Assembly (NCBI RefSeq): GCF_025457425.1
Contig: NZ_JAMXIA010000001.1
Location: 2,728,001-2,792,000, forward strand
Length of the DNA stretch: 64,000 nucleotides
Origin: Chryseobacterium foetidum
GTDB taxonomy: Bacteria; Bacteroidota; Bacteroidia; Flavobacteriales; Weeksellaceae
Direction of reading: 5' to 3'
Shown piece after piece: positions 39,900 through 48,755 of the stretch; the first letter of the stretch is position 1; each line of letters begins with the position of its first letter. The notes below the pieces were generated by a model, which saw nothing but the letters and a program-made list of their open reading frames with translations, made no database searches and was not told where the DNA came from. A program made the position numbers and the translations under genes.

Positions 39900-40460
39900 T
39901 TAGTTGTCGATGTTGTAAGAGTCTAATAAATGCTGATATTCAGGTGTGTCTCTTCTTCTGATGCTTTCGCTTTCTGCCAAAGCCTGCACCTGCATTACAC
40001 CTTCAATGATTTGCTCCGGTCTTGGAGGACAGCCGGGAACATAAACGTCCACAGGAATAATTTTATCAATCCCCTGAAGAACCGAATACGTATCAAAAAT
40101 ACCACCGCTGGAAGCACATGCTCCTACAGCAACAACCCATTTCGGTTCTGCCATCTGAGTATAAACTTCTTTTAAAACCGGACCTAATTTTTTTGAAATA
40201 GTTCCGCAAACCATCAGCATATCTGCCTGTCTTGGTGAGAAAGAGTTTCTTTCCATACCAAATCTTGATGCATCATAGGTTGGATTCAGGGTAGCCATGA
40301 ACTCGATTCCACAACAAGAAGTGGCGAAAGGTAAAGGCCAAAGTGAAAACTTTCTTGCCATCCCGATGACGCTGCTCAATTTCGTTGCGAAAAATCCTTC
40401 TCCTTCAAATCCTTCCGGAGCTGGTGCATCTGTTCTTATAATTGGTTTTTGATCTGACAT
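39900..40460 (-). CDS. nuoB: NADH-quinone oxidoreductase subunit B
   Basis: The 186-aa PSST-type subunit that holds cluster N2, the electron donor to quinone. Ligands are in ATSCCGIEFMA (tandem Cys), VAVGACASSGG and VPGCPPRPE. The length is standard. Confidence 0.97.
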   Translation of the reverse strand: MSDQKPIIRTDAPAPEGFEGEGFFATKLSSVIGMARKFSLWPLPFATSCCGIEFMATLNPTYDASRFGMERNSFSPRQADMLMVCGTISKKLGPVLKEVYTQMAEPKWVVAVGACASSGGIFDTYSVLQGIDKIIPVDVYVPGCPPRPEQIIEGVMQVQALAESESIRRRDTPEYQHLLDSYNIDN

Positions 40461-40561
40461 TTTGTTGATTTTTAAGATTTTAATTTAGATTCCAAATCTG
40501 TTATTATGTTAACTTAGATTTGATAGAGATAATCTAAAAGTCTTATTTAAAAATTAATGGT

Positions 40562-40933
40562 TTATTTATCCCAGTCTAAAGCACCACGTTTCCAGACATA
40601 GAAAAATGCGAGGAAGAAAATGGCAACGAATGTAAGTACCGCAAGGAATCCTTCAAAACCGAATTCTCTGAAGTTTACAGCGTACGGATAAAAAAATACG
40701 ATTTCAATATCGAAAAGTACAAAAAGTACTGCCGTTAAGAAATATTTAATGGAGAATGGAGTTCTTGCGTTACCTTCTACAGGTACACCGCATTCCCAAC
40801 TTTGATTTTTTACAGAATTTCCCTTTTTCTGTTTTGGTCCTAAAAAATGTGCGCCTAGTAGTGAAATCGCTACAAATCCGACAGCTACACCCGCTTGAAT
40901 AAGGATTGGAATGTAATTTTCTGGTAAATTCAT
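40562..40933 (-). CDS. nuoA: NADH-quinone oxidoreductase subunit A
   Basis: A 123-aa membrane subunit with three helices and the conserved loop QSWECGVPVEGNARTPFSIKYFLTAVLFVLFDIEIVFFYP. First gene of the nuo operon, with a TAAATTTG box 24 bases upstream. Confidence 0.95.
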   Translation of the reverse strand: MNLPENYIPILIQAGVAVGFVAISLLGAHFLGPKQKKGNSVKNQSWECGVPVEGNARTPFSIKYFLTAVLFVLFDIEIVFFYPYAVNFREFGFEGFLAVLTFVAIFFLAFFYVWKRGALDWDK

Positions 40934-40956
40934 TTTTACATTATTATCTCAAGTTG

Positions 40957-40964
40957 CAAATTTA
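40957..40964 (-). promoter_or_regulatory. Bacteroidota -7 box for the nuo operon
   Basis: On the minus strand TAAATTTG matches TAnnTTTG and lies 24 bases before nuoA. No clear -33 TTG was found at the right distance. Confidence 0.5.
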
Positions 40965-41054
40965 GGCAATAAACAAGAAAGGGTGAAATTAATCATACTA
41001 AAAGTCGCTTCATAATGAAGAAAAAGTATAATTTAGAATTATTAAAAATAGGGA

Positions 41055-41231
41055 TTATTTTTTCATTTTTCTCAGTACTGTAAATGCCACAAACGAAATA
41101 TAGCCAAAAAGAATACTGGCGTAAACAATGTTGATTAAGGTATTCATCCGGTCATCTGATACCGCAAAGAAAAGGTTGTAAATGATGAAACCGGCAATCA
41201 GAATTCCGAATATGATGAGATGTGGTTTCAT
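41055..41231 (-). CDS. Small two-helix membrane protein, 58 aa
   Basis: An ORF of 58 codons (ATG at 41231, TAA at 41055) encodes two hydrophobic helices (LIIFGILIAGFIIYNLFF and INIVYASILFGYISFVAF) joined by an acidic turn (SDDRMN) and ending in RKMKK. The start is 1 base after the stop codon of the GNAT gene, so it is cotranscribed and coupled. The sequence composition and the basic C-terminal anchor argue for a real gene. Function unknown. Confidence 0.6.
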   Translation of the reverse strand: MKPHLIIFGILIAGFIIYNLFFAVSDDRMNTLINIVYASILFGYISFVAFTVLRKMKK

Positions 41232-41232
41232 G

Positions 41233-42357
41233 TTAAAATTGTAATGAGTAAGTTCTTCTTCTTTTATGATTCACAGGGTTGTAATCCTGCCAAAGGAGTT
41301 GTACGCTTTTGTTTTCTTCAAGTTCCGGATTTGTTTCTGCAAAATCAATTCCCATATTGTTGAAGCGTACAAAAATTTCTTTGAAAATAATAGCAGTTAC
41401 GCCACGTCTTTGGTATTCGGGGTGAATTCCTATAAGATAAAAATTAGCACGGTCATTTTTCTTTTGAGCCTGCATAAAATGCCACCAGCCAAACGGGAAA
41501 AGTTTACCTTTTGATTTCTGTAAGGCTTTGGAATACGAAGGCATGGTCACCGCAAAAGAAATCAACTCATCATGCTCATCAACTACGCAGATCACATAGT
41601 TTTTGGCGATCATCGGGAAGAATTTTTCTTTGTATGTTTTGATCTGTTCTTCGGTAATAGGAGTGTAGGTGGAAAGATGTTTGTAAGTTTCGTCAAGAAG
41701 TTTAAACATCGGTTTCACATAAGGTAAAATCTCTTCTTTGCTTTGGAAATTTAATACTCTTAAATTATATTTTTCAGCAATAAGCGAACTGAATTTTTCT
41801 ACTTTCGGAGGAAGTACTTTCGGGAAATTCATTTCAAATTCTACCCATTCTTTTTCTTTTACCAAACCAAGTTCTTCAATATGCTGATGATAGTATTCGT
41901 GGTTGTAAATTCCGATCATCGTCGCAATTTTTTCAAAACCGAAAGTCAGCATTCCTGCTTTATCGAGATTTGTGAAACCCATTGGTCCTTCAATTTTATC
42001 AATCTGATTTGATTTGGCGTAATTAATAACCGTATCAATTAAAGCTTTTGAAACTTTTTTGTCATCTATAAAATCAATCCATCCAAAACGAACTTTTCTG
42101 ATGCCCAGTTCCTTTTCTTCCTTACGGTTGATCATCACCGCAATTCTGCCTACAATTTTACCATCTTTTTTTGCCAAAAACTGTTTTGCTTCCGAATAGT
42201 TCAATGCCGGATTTTCTTTTGGATTCCAGACATTGATTTCATCTTTGATAAAGGAAGGAACGTAATAAGGATTGTTTCTGTACAATTCCATCGGGAACTT
42301 TACAAATTTCTTTAAATCTTCAGGTGTTTTTACTTCAAATATGGAAACTTCAGACAT
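41233..42357 (-). CDS. GNAT-fold N-acetyltransferase-like protein
   Basis: A 374-aa cytoplasmic protein of a Bacteroidota family with the GNAT fold. The N-terminal region (VKFPMELYRNNPYYVPSFIKDE..., about residues 18-40) and KIVGRIAVMINRKE read as half of the acetyltransferase beta sheet; IGIHPEYQRRGVTAIIFKEI (~315-334) is the acetyl-CoA pyrophosphate-binding motif (Q/RxxGxG/A). The ends and length suggest two GNAT-like halves. Substrate unknown. It has its own TATATTTG -7 box and is followed by the 58-aa membrane protein gene. Confidence 0.75.
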   Translation of the reverse strand: MSEVSIFEVKTPEDLKKFVKFPMELYRNNPYYVPSFIKDEINVWNPKENPALNYSEAKQFLAKKDGKIVGRIAVMINRKEEKELGIRKVRFGWIDFIDDKKVSKALIDTVINYAKSNQIDKIEGPMGFTNLDKAGMLTFGFEKIATMIGIYNHEYYHQHIEELGLVKEKEWVEFEMNFPKVLPPKVEKFSSLIAEKYNLRVLNFQSKEEILPYVKPMFKLLDETYKHLSTYTPITEEQIKTYKEKFFPMIAKNYVICVVDEHDELISFAVTMPSYSKALQKSKGKLFPFGWWHFMQAQKKNDRANFYLIGIHPEYQRRGVTAIIFKEIFVRFNNMGIDFAETNPELEENKSVQLLWQDYNPVNHKRRRTYSLQF

Positions 42358-42379
42358 AGTTTTCGGGTAAATAGAACCA

Positions 42380-42387
42380 CAAATATA
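42380..42387 (-). promoter_or_regulatory. Bacteroidota -7 box before the GNAT gene
   Basis: On the minus strand TATATTTG matches TAnnTTTG and lies 23 bases upstream of the start codon. Confidence 0.5.
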
Positions 42388-42461
42388 ATTAAATTAAGCG
42401 TAAACTTTGGCACAATTTTTACATCTTCTAACCCTAATTTCAGATTAAAATTAAAGTAAAA

Positions 42462-43151
42462 ATGACAGGTTATTATATAATTATAGGACTCTCAATGCTC
42501 ATAAGCTGGTGGGTCTCCTCAAGATTAAAATCAAAATTTGAACATTATTCGAAGATAAGACTTCGCAATGGACTTTCTGGAAAGGAAGTTGCAGAAAAAA
42601 TGCTTTACGACAACGGAATTCATGATGTTCAGGTTATTTCTGTTCCGGGACAGCTTACCGATCACTACAATCCTGAAAATAAGACGGTAAATTTATCAGA
42701 AGCGGTATACATGCAGAGAAATGCAGCGGCAGCAGCTGTTGCGGCACACGAGTGCGGTCACGCAGTACAACATGCAGTTGGCTATTCGATGTTACAGTTG
42801 AGATCAAAACTGGTTCCTGTGGTAAGTATCAGCTCAAATCTGATGCAGTTTGTGTTAATGGGTGGGATTATTCTGATGGCGATGAGTGGAAACAGAATCC
42901 TTTTGTTTGTGGGTGTCATCATGTTTGCATTAACAACATTGTTTGCATTCATCACACTTCCTGTAGAATATGACGCCAGTAACAGGGCGATGAAATGGCT
43001 CAAAGATACCGGTACTGTTACATCCGAAGAATATGTCGGAGTTGAGGACAGTTTAAAATGGGCGGCAAGAACTTATTTAGTGGCTGCATTAGGTTCTTTA
43101 GCACAGTTGTTATACTTCGCCTCGCTTTTGATGAGTGGAAGAAGAGATTAA
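42462..43151 (+). CDS. YugP-type zinc metallopeptidase
   Basis: A 229-aa membrane metalloprotease of the Zn_peptidase_2 (YugP) family. The zinc motif HECGHAVQH (HExxH) is at residues ~97-105. Flanking signatures: SGKEVAEKMLYDNGIHDVQV, NLSEAVYM and PVEYDASNRAMKWL. Predicted helices: 2-16, ~115-165 (two) and ~200-225. The physiological substrate is unknown. A strong terminator follows. Confidence 0.88.
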   Translation: MTGYYIIIGLSMLISWWVSSRLKSKFEHYSKIRLRNGLSGKEVAEKMLYDNGIHDVQVISVPGQLTDHYNPENKTVNLSEAVYMQRNAAAAAVAAHECGHAVQHAVGYSMLQLRSKLVPVVSISSNLMQFVLMGGIILMAMSGNRILLFVGVIMFALTTLFAFITLPVEYDASNRAMKWLKDTGTVTSEEYVGVEDSLKWAARTYLVAALGSLAQLLYFASLLMSGRRD

Positions 43152-43170
43152 AATTCACAAAATAATATTG

Positions 43171-43201
43171 AAATCCCGAATTGCTGTTCGGGATTTTTTT
43201 T
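43171..43201 (+). terminator. Terminator after the YugP-type gene
   Basis: AAATCCCGAA and TTCGGGATTT pair around a 6-base loop and are followed by a T-run. Confidence 0.88.
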
Positions 43202-43249
43202 GTGAGTAAGAGTTTTTAATTAGTATTTTTGAATTTAAACTAAAAACTT

Positions 43250-44374
43250 TTGACCACATCATTAAATAATTTTTTGTCAGATAAAAGCAGGGAAAATGTT
43301 CTGTTGAAAGTAATTGCTTTCGTTTGGTTCATCACAAAGCTGTTCAGCTATAAAACATGGATTGCAGACAGGAAATATCCCGTTATTGCCCCGCTGGATT
43401 TTCTTCAAAATATTCCTTCAGGAATTCATCTCTGTTTGTTTGGGATCGCAATGTTGATGCTTTGTGCGATTATTATTTCCTCTGAAAAATTTTTTATAAT
43501 ACTGTTCTTAATTTTTGAATTTCTGAGTTGCAGTCTTGACACTGTTCGTTGGCAGCCATGGGAATTTATGTATCTCTGCATTTTTGTTTTGTATCTGTTT
43601 AATCTTAAAAGAAAAGAATCATTCTATCTTCTCGTTCATTTGTTTCTTGCCTCCATTTACATTTTCAGCGGACTGCATAAGTTTAACCGCGGATTTTTGA
43701 CGAATGTCTGGACACAAATGATATTGCAGAATTTCATGAATCTATCTATCGCGACTATCCTGTCATACAAATTATTTTTCATTGGATTAATGATTCCTTT
43801 TACAGAATTTGCTGCGGGTTTTCTACTTCTTTTTTCAAGGTACAGAAAATGGATCAGCTATTTTCTGATCTCTGTTCACATCATCGTTTTGATGATTATT
43901 GGACCGTTTGGATTAAATTACAACCCCATTGTGTGGAGTTGGAATCTGGTGATGATTTTTCTGTTAGTCAGCATTTATGGAAGGCCAATAGGCAAGATTG
44001 ATACAGTTTTTCTGAAACAAAACGTAATGTGGTTACTTCTTTGGTTTGTGATGCCTGTTTTTAGTTTTTTTGGATTATGGTATCAGTATTTTTCTTCTGG
44101 TTTATATACCGGAAAAGAAAAGCAGCTCTACATTTATATTTCAAAACAAAATCAGGAATATAAAGCATTTTCTGAGGCTGATAATTTAAATTCAAATCGA
44201 ACTTATTACATCATAAATCTTCAGAACTGGGCTTTAGATGAAATTAAATCAGCGCCTTTGCCGGAAGACGAAATTTACCGGAAAATCAGTGTTTTTTTAA
44301 AGCGAAAATTAGGGAAAGGCTGTGAAAAGATTATTCTGTCTGATCCGAAAACCAAAAAGCAGATACTGTTGTAG
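43250..44374 (+). CDS. HTTM-like multipass membrane protein
   Basis: A 374-aa integral membrane protein with about eight hydrophobic segments in the first ~280 residues and a soluble C-terminal ~95. The pattern FLASIYIFSGLHKFNRGFLT and the flanking SCSLDTVRWQPWEFMYLCIF recall the HTTM domain of vitamin K-dependent gamma-carboxylase-like proteins common in Bacteroidota. The catalytic state is unknown. It starts at TTG (43250), the first possible codon consistent with the frame. Its stop codon directly abuts the stop of the convergent IMPACT-family gene. Confidence 0.65.
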   Translation: MTTSLNNFLSDKSRENVLLKVIAFVWFITKLFSYKTWIADRKYPVIAPLDFLQNIPSGIHLCLFGIAMLMLCAIIISSEKFFIILFLIFEFLSCSLDTVRWQPWEFMYLCIFVLYLFNLKRKESFYLLVHLFLASIYIFSGLHKFNRGFLTNVWTQMILQNFMNLSIATILSYKLFFIGLMIPFTEFAAGFLLLFSRYRKWISYFLISVHIIVLMIIGPFGLNYNPIVWSWNLVMIFLLVSIYGRPIGKIDTVFLKQNVMWLLLWFVMPVFSFFGLWYQYFSSGLYTGKEKQLYIYISKQNQEYKAFSEADNLNSNRTYYIINLQNWALDEIKSAPLPEDEIYRKISVFLKRKLGKGCEKIILSDPKTKKQILL

Positions 44375-44980
44375 CTAATCTTCAAATTCAAATGTTACGT
44401 GCTGCATCTCAGACAACTTTTCTTCAAGATTATCTTTTTCCGACAGTTTTAATGACGCTTTTATCGAACATTTTTCAAGTGTTTCAAAATTTAAAATCTT
44501 AGCATCAAATTTTGAGAGTAGGGTGAAAATAACATTTTGCTGATCAAAATTAAACTGAACCGTTATTTCCGTTTCCAGTTCTCTGGTGATGATTTCAGCT
44601 TCTTCTAAAGTGATTTTAGCACATTCTTTATATGCTTTTACCAAGCCCGAAACACCAAGCTTAGTTCCTCCATAATATCTTACCGAAATTACAAGAACAT
44701 TCGTAATTTCATGCGCTAACAGTTGGTTATAAATGGGTAAACCTGCACTTCCGGAAGGTTCGCCATCGTCATTGGCGCGATAGTTTTCTCCGTTTAAACC
44801 CATTCTGAAAGCATAGCAATGGTGCGTTGCTTTCGGATGTTCACTGCGTATTTTTTCCAAAGCGGCTTTCAGCTCAGATTCACTGTTTACAGGGAAGGCA
44901 AATCCGATAAACTTGCTTCCTTTTTCTTTAAGAAGAACGTTTTCTACAGGTTTCGCAATGGTTTTATAATCGTACAACAT
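44375..44980 (-). CDS. IMPACT/YigZ family protein
   Basis: A 201-aa member of UPF0029 (YigZ/IMPACT). The N-terminal domain shows KGSKFIGFAFPV, HPKATHHCYAFRMG, NDDGEPSGSAGLPIYNQL and VLVISVRYYGGTKLGVSGLVKAY (residues ~15-120). The C-terminal ~70 residues form the DUF1949-type ferredoxin-like domain. Yeast and mammalian IMPACT act in translation control; the bacterial function is uncertain. Confidence 0.9.
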   Translation of the reverse strand: MLYDYKTIAKPVENVLLKEKGSKFIGFAFPVNSESELKAALEKIRSEHPKATHHCYAFRMGLNGENYRANDDGEPSGSAGLPIYNQLLAHEITNVLVISVRYYGGTKLGVSGLVKAYKECAKITLEEAEIITRELETEITVQFNFDQQNVIFTLLSKFDAKILNFETLEKCSIKASLKLSEKDNLEEKLSEMQHVTFEFED

Positions 44981-44992
44981 TTGATTCCCTGC

Positions 44993-46018
44993 TTAATTTT
45001 TTCTGAAGTGAAATTCAATGACGTTATCTCTGAAATCCTGAATTTCGGAAGCTTCATTTTCAAATTTCGGTGCCTTTGTGCCGTTTTCTAAAACCAGATT
45101 GTTGTTTTTGATAACAATCGCTTCATCCCAGAGACCGGCATCAATAAACTGTTGCAGAACCAGACCGCCGCCTTCTACAATCACCGACTGAATCTGGCGT
45201 TCGTGTAGTGTCTTCAACATATTTTCAATAAAATTTTTCCTTGATGTTTTGATGAATTTTACATTTCCCTCTTCATCATTTTTTATTGAATTGAAAACCA
45301 GTGTTTCAGCGTCATTATTAAAAATATTGTAATGCTGAGGAACTTTAAGGTCAATATCGATGAGTATTCTGATCGGGCTTCTGCCTGAAATTTCCCTTGT
45401 CGTAAGGCTCGGATTATCTCTCATTGCCGTCATCGTGCCGATAAGAATTGAGTGTTCATTACTTCTGAGCTGATGAACAAACTGTTTGGTGAGTGTATTG
45501 CTGATTTGGGTGGGTTTAAAATCCTTGTCCATATAGCGGTCTGCGGATTCTGCCCATTTCAGGACAATGTACGGACGTTTTTTTTGATGATAGGTAAAAA
45601 ATCTTTTATTTAAATCCAGACATTCTTTTTCCAAAACTCCGGAAACAACTTCAATTCCGGCGTTCTGAATGATTTTTTTGCCCTTTCCATTTACTTTATC
45701 ATGAGAATCCATCGCACCGATGACCACTTTTTTAAAACCGAGTTCAACTATCTTTAAAGCACAGGGCGGTGTTTTTCCGTAATGAGCACACGGTTCAAGC
45801 GAAACGTAAATGGTTGATTCCGGAATGAGGTTTTTATTTTTTACAGAATTAATGGCGTTGATCTCAGCATGCGGTTCGCCGGCTTTGTGGTGATAGCCTT
45901 CCCCGATAATTTTGCCTTCATGTACAATCACACTGCCGACCATCGGGTTGGGATAAGTATTGCCTGAAGCTTTTCCGCCAAGCTCAATGCATCTTTGAAT
46001 ATAAACTTCGTCGTTCAT
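44993..46018 (-). CDS. ribD: Bifunctional riboflavin biosynthesis deaminase/reductase RibD
   Basis: RibD carries out the pyrimidine deamination and reduction steps of riboflavin synthesis. The deaminase domain has the zinc motif HAEINAIN and PCAHYGKTPPC (His/Cys/Cys ligands, ~45-85), and the C-terminal reductase domain has LKWAESADRYM and VEGGGLVLQQFI. I start at MNDEVYIQRC (46018); the frame extends to 46045 but adds nine residues before the normal N-terminus. 341 aa is normal. Confidence 0.92.
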   Translation of the reverse strand: MNDEVYIQRCIELGGKASGNTYPNPMVGSVIVHEGKIIGEGYHHKAGEPHAEINAINSVKNKNLIPESTIYVSLEPCAHYGKTPPCALKIVELGFKKVVIGAMDSHDKVNGKGKKIIQNAGIEVVSGVLEKECLDLNKRFFTYHQKKRPYIVLKWAESADRYMDKDFKPTQISNTLTKQFVHQLRSNEHSILIGTMTAMRDNPSLTTREISGRSPIRILIDIDLKVPQHYNIFNNDAETLVFNSIKNDEEGNVKFIKTSRKNFIENMLKTLHERQIQSVIVEGGGLVLQQFIDAGLWDEAIVIKNNNLVLENGTKAPKFENEASEIQDFRDNVIEFHFRKN

Positions 46019-46028
46019 TTTTAAAATT

Positions 46029-46062
46029 AAAAAAGGCGAAGACAAATTGCTTTGCTCCGCCT
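46029..46062 (-). terminator. Terminator between DUF349 gene and ribD
   Basis: On the minus strand GGCGGAG...TTCGCC form an imperfect stem followed by T6, between the DUF349 stop and the ribD start. Confidence 0.6.
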
Positions 46063-46081
46063 GTATTGAGTTTTTCAGTAA

Positions 46082-47878
46082 TTATTCACCGCTGATAATG
46101 TTGTGAAGATTCTGTTTTAAAGTTTCCAAATGAGCTTTTTTACTGTCTAATGTGTTGTAAGTTTCCGCCAGTAAAGGATTTTCTCTCGTCGGTTTGGTGA
46201 AGAATGAGAGGTTGTTTTCAAGTTTTACAATTTCACCTTCCAATTCAGAAATCTGAGTCTTGATTTTTCTTGCCTTGTCAGTGAGCTGGTTTTCAGATAA
46301 ACCTTCTTCTTTCAGTTCCAGTTCGTTCATTTTATTCAGCTTCAGTTTTTCTCTTAAAGCTTTATTAAATTCAGAATTGATCCCGATTTTATCACGTGGA
46401 ACTTTTCCGATGTTGTTCCATGCCGTTTTAATGCTTTCTATTTTTTCTACGCTGCCTTCTTCGTCGGTAACCAGTTTAAGGTCATCCAGCAAAGCTCTTT
46501 TGGTTTTGTAGTTTTCTTTCCAGTTATCGTTGGAAACATTGCTTTTTTCTCTGTAATTGTTGAAAAAAGTATTGCAGGCCTCACGGAAATCTTCCCAGAT
46601 CTTATTGGTCATACTTTTTGGTACGTGACCGATTTTTTTCCAGTCTTCCTGAAGTTTTTTGAAAAGCGGAACAACGATGTCCCAGTCTTCACTATTCATG
46701 TTATCTTTCGCGGTTGCAATAAGTTTCAGTTTTTCATCAAGATTGGTTTGCTGTGAACCTTTTAATGATTTATAATAAGAATTTTTCTGAGTATTGAAAT
46801 TTCGTAACGTTACTTTGAAATCATTCCAGTTTTGGTTTGAAAGTTTTCTTGGAACGCTTCCTGTTTTTAAAAACTCTGTACGCAGATCTTCCACTTTTCT
46901 GATGGCGTTCTGCCAGAAGTTGTGGTTTGGATTATCGCCAGGCTCCGAAAGTTTTTTAATATCTTCAATAATCCTGTTTTTCTTCTCAAGATTTTCATTC
47001 TGCTCAGATTCGATTGCGGCAGAAAGTTCAGATTTTCTCTCGTGAATTTTATTGGAAATTTCTTTAAATTCTTCCCATGTTTTTTCACGGTATTCTTCTG
47101 CAACCGGCTCAGCTTCCTCTTTCCATAGTTTATGAAGATACTGAAGCTCGTTCAGGGCTTTTTGGATTACAGGTTCGTTTTCAAGTTCCTTTGCACGGTC
47201 GATGATGTGTTGCCTTTTTTCAAGATTATGGGCATATTCCTGCTCCATGTATTCTTTATTAAGATCAAGCATCTGATAAAACTGATTCAGATGATGAAAA
47301 TAATTATTGTTTAAAATTTTAAACTCAGATTTGGCAACCTGACCGGAATTTGACCAGTCTTCTTTTATTTCTCTGATAGATTTAAACAGATTTACGCCAG
47401 GCTCAGAATTAGTATAAAGATTTTTCAGTCTTTCGATGATTTCCTGTCTGTGAGCGAGATTTTTATGCTGTTCCTCATCCAGATGTTTCTGGAAATCGTC
47501 GTGCTTCTCCTTAAAAATATGCACCAAAGCATTGAATCTCGACTGCTGCGGATGATGATAGCTGAAGTGCTCAGACGGGTTTCCGGCATCAGTATGTTCA
47601 TGCCTTTTATCTTCCACCTCGTCATGAATGAAATGATTTGCCTTTTCTTTCAGGAAGTTGAATCTTTTGTGCTGTTCGCCGGCTGCAGTACTGTTGATGA
47701 TGCTTTCCATCTCTTTCAGTGCGTCTGCAAGATTCAGTTCTTCATGTTCCGGTTCATCATGATGTTCGATTTCTTCATTAGCTGAAGTTTCATCATTCTG
47801 AACGGTATTAGTAGTTTCCTCCTGGTTGTCCTGGATGTTCTTTTCTTCGTTTTCAGAAAAGTTATTTTCTGCAGTCAT
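46082..47878 (-). CDS. DUF349 family protein
   Basis: A 598-aa cytoplasmic, helical, highly charged protein. I start at MTAENNFSENEEK (47878), ahead of an acidic N-terminal segment; the frame to 47938 adds 20 unlikely residues. Several DUF349 repeats of ~70 residues are visible, each with a W...K.GxV.(K/R)..(S/N)..W..F pattern, e.g. EDWKKIGHVPKSMTNKIWED and FLKTGSVPRKLSNQNWND. A C-terminal coiled coil follows. Function unknown; common in Bacteroidota. Confidence 0.85.
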   Translation of the reverse strand: MTAENNFSENEEKNIQDNQEETTNTVQNDETSANEEIEHHDEPEHEELNLADALKEMESIINSTAAGEQHKRFNFLKEKANHFIHDEVEDKRHEHTDAGNPSEHFSYHHPQQSRFNALVHIFKEKHDDFQKHLDEEQHKNLAHRQEIIERLKNLYTNSEPGVNLFKSIREIKEDWSNSGQVAKSEFKILNNNYFHHLNQFYQMLDLNKEYMEQEYAHNLEKRQHIIDRAKELENEPVIQKALNELQYLHKLWKEEAEPVAEEYREKTWEEFKEISNKIHERKSELSAAIESEQNENLEKKNRIIEDIKKLSEPGDNPNHNFWQNAIRKVEDLRTEFLKTGSVPRKLSNQNWNDFKVTLRNFNTQKNSYYKSLKGSQQTNLDEKLKLIATAKDNMNSEDWDIVVPLFKKLQEDWKKIGHVPKSMTNKIWEDFREACNTFFNNYREKSNVSNDNWKENYKTKRALLDDLKLVTDEEGSVEKIESIKTAWNNIGKVPRDKIGINSEFNKALREKLKLNKMNELELKEEGLSENQLTDKARKIKTQISELEGEIVKLENNLSFFTKPTRENPLLAETYNTLDSKKAHLETLKQNLHNIISGE

Positions 47879-47952
47879 AGCAAATCTTTTATGTGTTTTG
47901 GTGTCATGCTTTTCAAATTTTGAAAAAAAACATAACAAAGTACTAATTTATA

Positions 47953-48693
47953 CTATTTTTTTTGATTATTCCAAATTTCCCATGCTTTTTCTGCTTGTTG
48001 CTCAAGCATATAAAATCCGTTGGCGGTTTTTGCTCCTTTTTCGGAAGCGTTTATGATAAATTTGGTGTAGTTTGGATTGTAAATCAGGTCAATAATCAAA
48101 TGCTGATCGGTGATTCCGTCAAAGGGAAAATCCAGACAGTCGTCCACATTCGGGAAAGTTCCAACAGGTGTAGTTTGGATAATCATCTGATTATTTCGTA
48201 CAGTTTCTGCCGAAATATTTTTAAAATTAAACTCTTCAGAACTTCTCGCAACAGTGATATTAGGAATCTGCATTTTATCTAAAACATATTTTACAGCTTT
48301 TGCTGCGCCACCGTTTCCTAAAATCATTGCAGACTGGTGATGCGGTTTAATATGAAGAAGTAAAGTTTTCTCAAAACCTGTTGCATCGGTATTGAATCCT
48401 TTTTTAATTCCGTTTTCGATTTTTACACAATTTACAGCACCGATTTTTTCTGCTTCATCACTGAGTTCATCAAGATAATCAACAATTTTTTCTTTAAAAG
48501 GAATAGTTACATTAAAACCTAAAAGTTCGGAATCAGCGAAGAGATTTTCAACCTCATTAATATTCTTCAAATCAAAAATTTCATAGGAATAATTCTTAAC
48601 CATCAGTTTATGAAATTTATCCTCAAAGTATTTTTTCGAAAAAGAGTAGGAGATATTCTGCCCGATCAACCCCAGTTTATACTTGCTTTCCAT
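47953..48693 (-). CDS. aroE: Shikimate dehydrogenase
   Basis: AroE reduces 3-dehydroshikimate to shikimate with NADPH in aromatic amino-acid synthesis. Motifs: LGLIGQNISYSFSKKYF (shikimate-binding SxS), FNVTIPFKEKI (catalytic Lys), GAVNCVK, and ILGNGGAAKAVKYVL (NADP loop). At 246 aa it is slightly short but complete. Confidence 0.94.
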   Translation of the reverse strand: MESKYKLGLIGQNISYSFSKKYFEDKFHKLMVKNYSYEIFDLKNINEVENLFADSELLGFNVTIPFKEKIVDYLDELSDEAEKIGAVNCVKIENGIKKGFNTDATGFEKTLLLHIKPHHQSAMILGNGGAAKAVKYVLDKMQIPNITVARSSEEFNFKNISAETVRNNQMIIQTTPVGTFPNVDDCLDFPFDGITDQHLIIDLIYNPNYTKFIINASEKGAKTANGFYMLEQQAEKAWEIWNNQKK

Positions 48694-48702
48694 AGTTCAA
48701 AA

Positions 48703-48735
48703 ATAAAAAAAAGACCGGACAATGCCGGACTTTTA
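48703..48735 (-). terminator. Terminator between the endonuclease I gene and aroE
   Basis: On the minus strand AGTCCGG...CCGGTCT form a stem with one mismatch, followed by T8. Confidence 0.65.
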
Positions 48736-48755
48736 CGTTTGAAAATCTTTTTAGA

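Noticed and set aside
47450..47785. 111-codon plus-strand ORF opposite the DUF349 gene
   Set aside because: Antisense shadow of a well-supported gene; no homology pattern visible.
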